From DATKXO01 sp035528995 (GTDB taxonomy: Bacteria; Planctomycetota; Phycisphaerae; UBA1845): 6,701 nucleotides of DNA. Location of the stretch: assembly GCA_035528995.1 (NCBI GenBank), contig DATKXO010000194.1, positions 1-6,701 of the forward strand, given 5' to 3'. The notes beneath the pieces were generated by a model, which did no database searches, was not told the DNA's origin, and saw only the letters and a program-made list of their open reading frames with translations. The position numbers were made by a program, and so were the translations under genes. Shown here piece by piece: positions 5,981-6,701 of this stretch (position 1 is the first letter of the stretch; each line of letters starts with the position of its first letter).

Positions 5981-6701
5981 ATGGACGCGAACGAAACGAT
6001 CCTCAACCTGCTGAACGGCATGGGCAAGTTCGGAGCCTCGGACCTGCACCTCAAGATAGGCTACTCGCCCTACTACCGCGTGGCCGGCCACCTCCGCAAG
6101 ATCGACATGCCCGCTTTTCAGGACTCCGAGTTCCTCCAGCAGATGTTGTCCTTCCTCGTACCGCCCCAGCGGCGAAAGGAGTACGACGATCGAGGCGATC
6201 TCGACTTCTCCTACCGCGGCAGCGCCGGCGACCGTTTCCGCGTCAACGTCTTCCGCGCCAGCGGCGAGATGAACGCCGCCATCCGCCGAGTCCAGAGCGA
6301 AATCCCCAGCTTCGAGTCCCTCAACCTCCCGCCCATCTACCAGAAGGTCATCCAGCAGCACGCCGACGGCCTCATTCTGGTCAGCGGAATCACCGGATCG
6401 GGCAAGAGCAGCACCCTCGCCTCCATGCTCGAGCACGTCAACGCCAACCGCGCTGTACACATCATCACCATCGAGGACCCCGTCGAGTTCGTCTTCAAGA
6501 ACAAGAAGGCCATCGTCTCGCAGCGCGAGATCGGCATCGACATCCCCACCTACTCCGAGGCCCTGCGCTACGTCGTCCGGCAGGACCCCGACGTCATCTT
6601 CATCGGCGAGATGCGCGACCGCGACACCATGATGGCCGCCATCCAGTCCGCCGAGACCGGCCACCAGGTCCTCGGCTCGATCCACTGCAGCGACGCCGCC
6701 C
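5981..6701 (+). CDS. pilT: PilT/PilU-type type IV pilus retraction ATPase, 3' end beyond window
   Basis: This is a hexameric secretion ATPase that powers pilus retraction from the cytoplasmic face of the inner membrane. The 240 visible residues are the N-terminal two thirds of a protein usually about 350 long. The N-terminal PAS-like domain (about 10-105) includes G-A-S-D-L-H-L-K-I. The RecA-like core then shows Walker A G136-I-T-G-S-G-K142-S-S, the Asp box I-T-I-E165-D-P-V-E, and Walker B P-D-V-I-F-I-G-E210. The His box is E-T-G-H228-Q-V-L-G-S-I-H235. G-E-M-R-D after Walker B is typical of PilT/PilU, while extension ATPases (PilB/GspE) usually have G-E-I-R-D. The C-terminal A-I-R-A-G-E motif lies outside the window, so PilT and PilU cannot be told apart firmly. 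ATG 5981 follows GGAA at 5971-5974. An in-frame ATG at 5969 is an alternative start adding four residues. It lies 32 bp after the coiled-coil gene and needs no separate promoter. Confidence 0.93.
   Translation, partial: MDANETILNLLNGMGKFGASDLHLKIGYSPYYRVAGHLRKIDMPAFQDSEFLQQMLSFLVPPQRRKEYDDRGDLDFSYRGSAGDRFRVNVFRASGEMNAAIRRVQSEIPSFESLNLPPIYQKVIQQHADGLILVSGITGSGKSSTLASMLEHVNANRAVHIITIEDPVEFVFKNKKAIVSQREIGIDIPTYSEALRYVVRQDPDVIFIGEMRDRDTMMAAIQSAETGHQVLGSIHCSDAA

Noticed and set aside
5945..6685. 246-codon minus-strand frame opposite the PilT gene
   Set aside because: The translation is repetitive Asp/Val/Gly/Leu without a domain, and the plus strand carries every PilT motif in frame.

Overview
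The window looks like chromosomal DNA of a Planctomycetota bacterium, probably a Phycisphaerae-like lineage. This is an inference from the gene content: a secreted protein with dockerin-like motifs of the 'D-x-D-x-D-D-D-V-D-L-D-D-F-A-A-F' type, and a prepilin-like protein with an N-terminal methylation segment and a C-terminal H-x(n)-DG motif. Both are characteristic of that phylum. Base composition is strongly GC-rich throughout. No rRNA, tRNA or CRISPR array was found.

Layout. Positions 1 to about 1200 hold the right part of an IS256-family insertion sequence. Its transposase is on the minus strand and runs off the left edge. A 10-bp inverted repeat lies directly over the transposase ribosome binding site. 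The element abuts the 5' end of a plus-strand gene for an exported beta-propeller/dockerin-like protein (about 1202-2338), which has lost its signal peptide and start. That gene overlaps by 4 bp (ATGA) with a prepilin-like protein gene (2335-3384), so the two look like one translationally coupled unit, now cut from its native promoter. Facing it is a minus-strand membrane-anchored alpha/beta hydrolase (3498-4397). A 318-bp region without a convincing gene follows, then a small minus-strand TPR protein (4716-5024).

From 5025 to 5186 there is a divergent control region. Two TTGACC -35 boxes sit back to back, each 17 bp from a recognisable -10. One drives the TPR gene leftward. The other drives a rightward pair: a tail-anchored coiled-coil protein of unknown function (5187-5948) and, 32 bp later, a PilT-type hexameric ATPase (from about 5981, truncated by the window edge).

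Functional reading. Two genes belong to the type IV pilus/type II secretion world: the prepilin-like protein and the PilT-like retraction ATPase. The uncharacterised coiled-coil membrane protein in the PilT operon is the most interesting candidate for a new partner. The hydrolase and the TPR protein look like ordinary housekeeping or accessory genes. I see no defence system or other large novel locus in the window.
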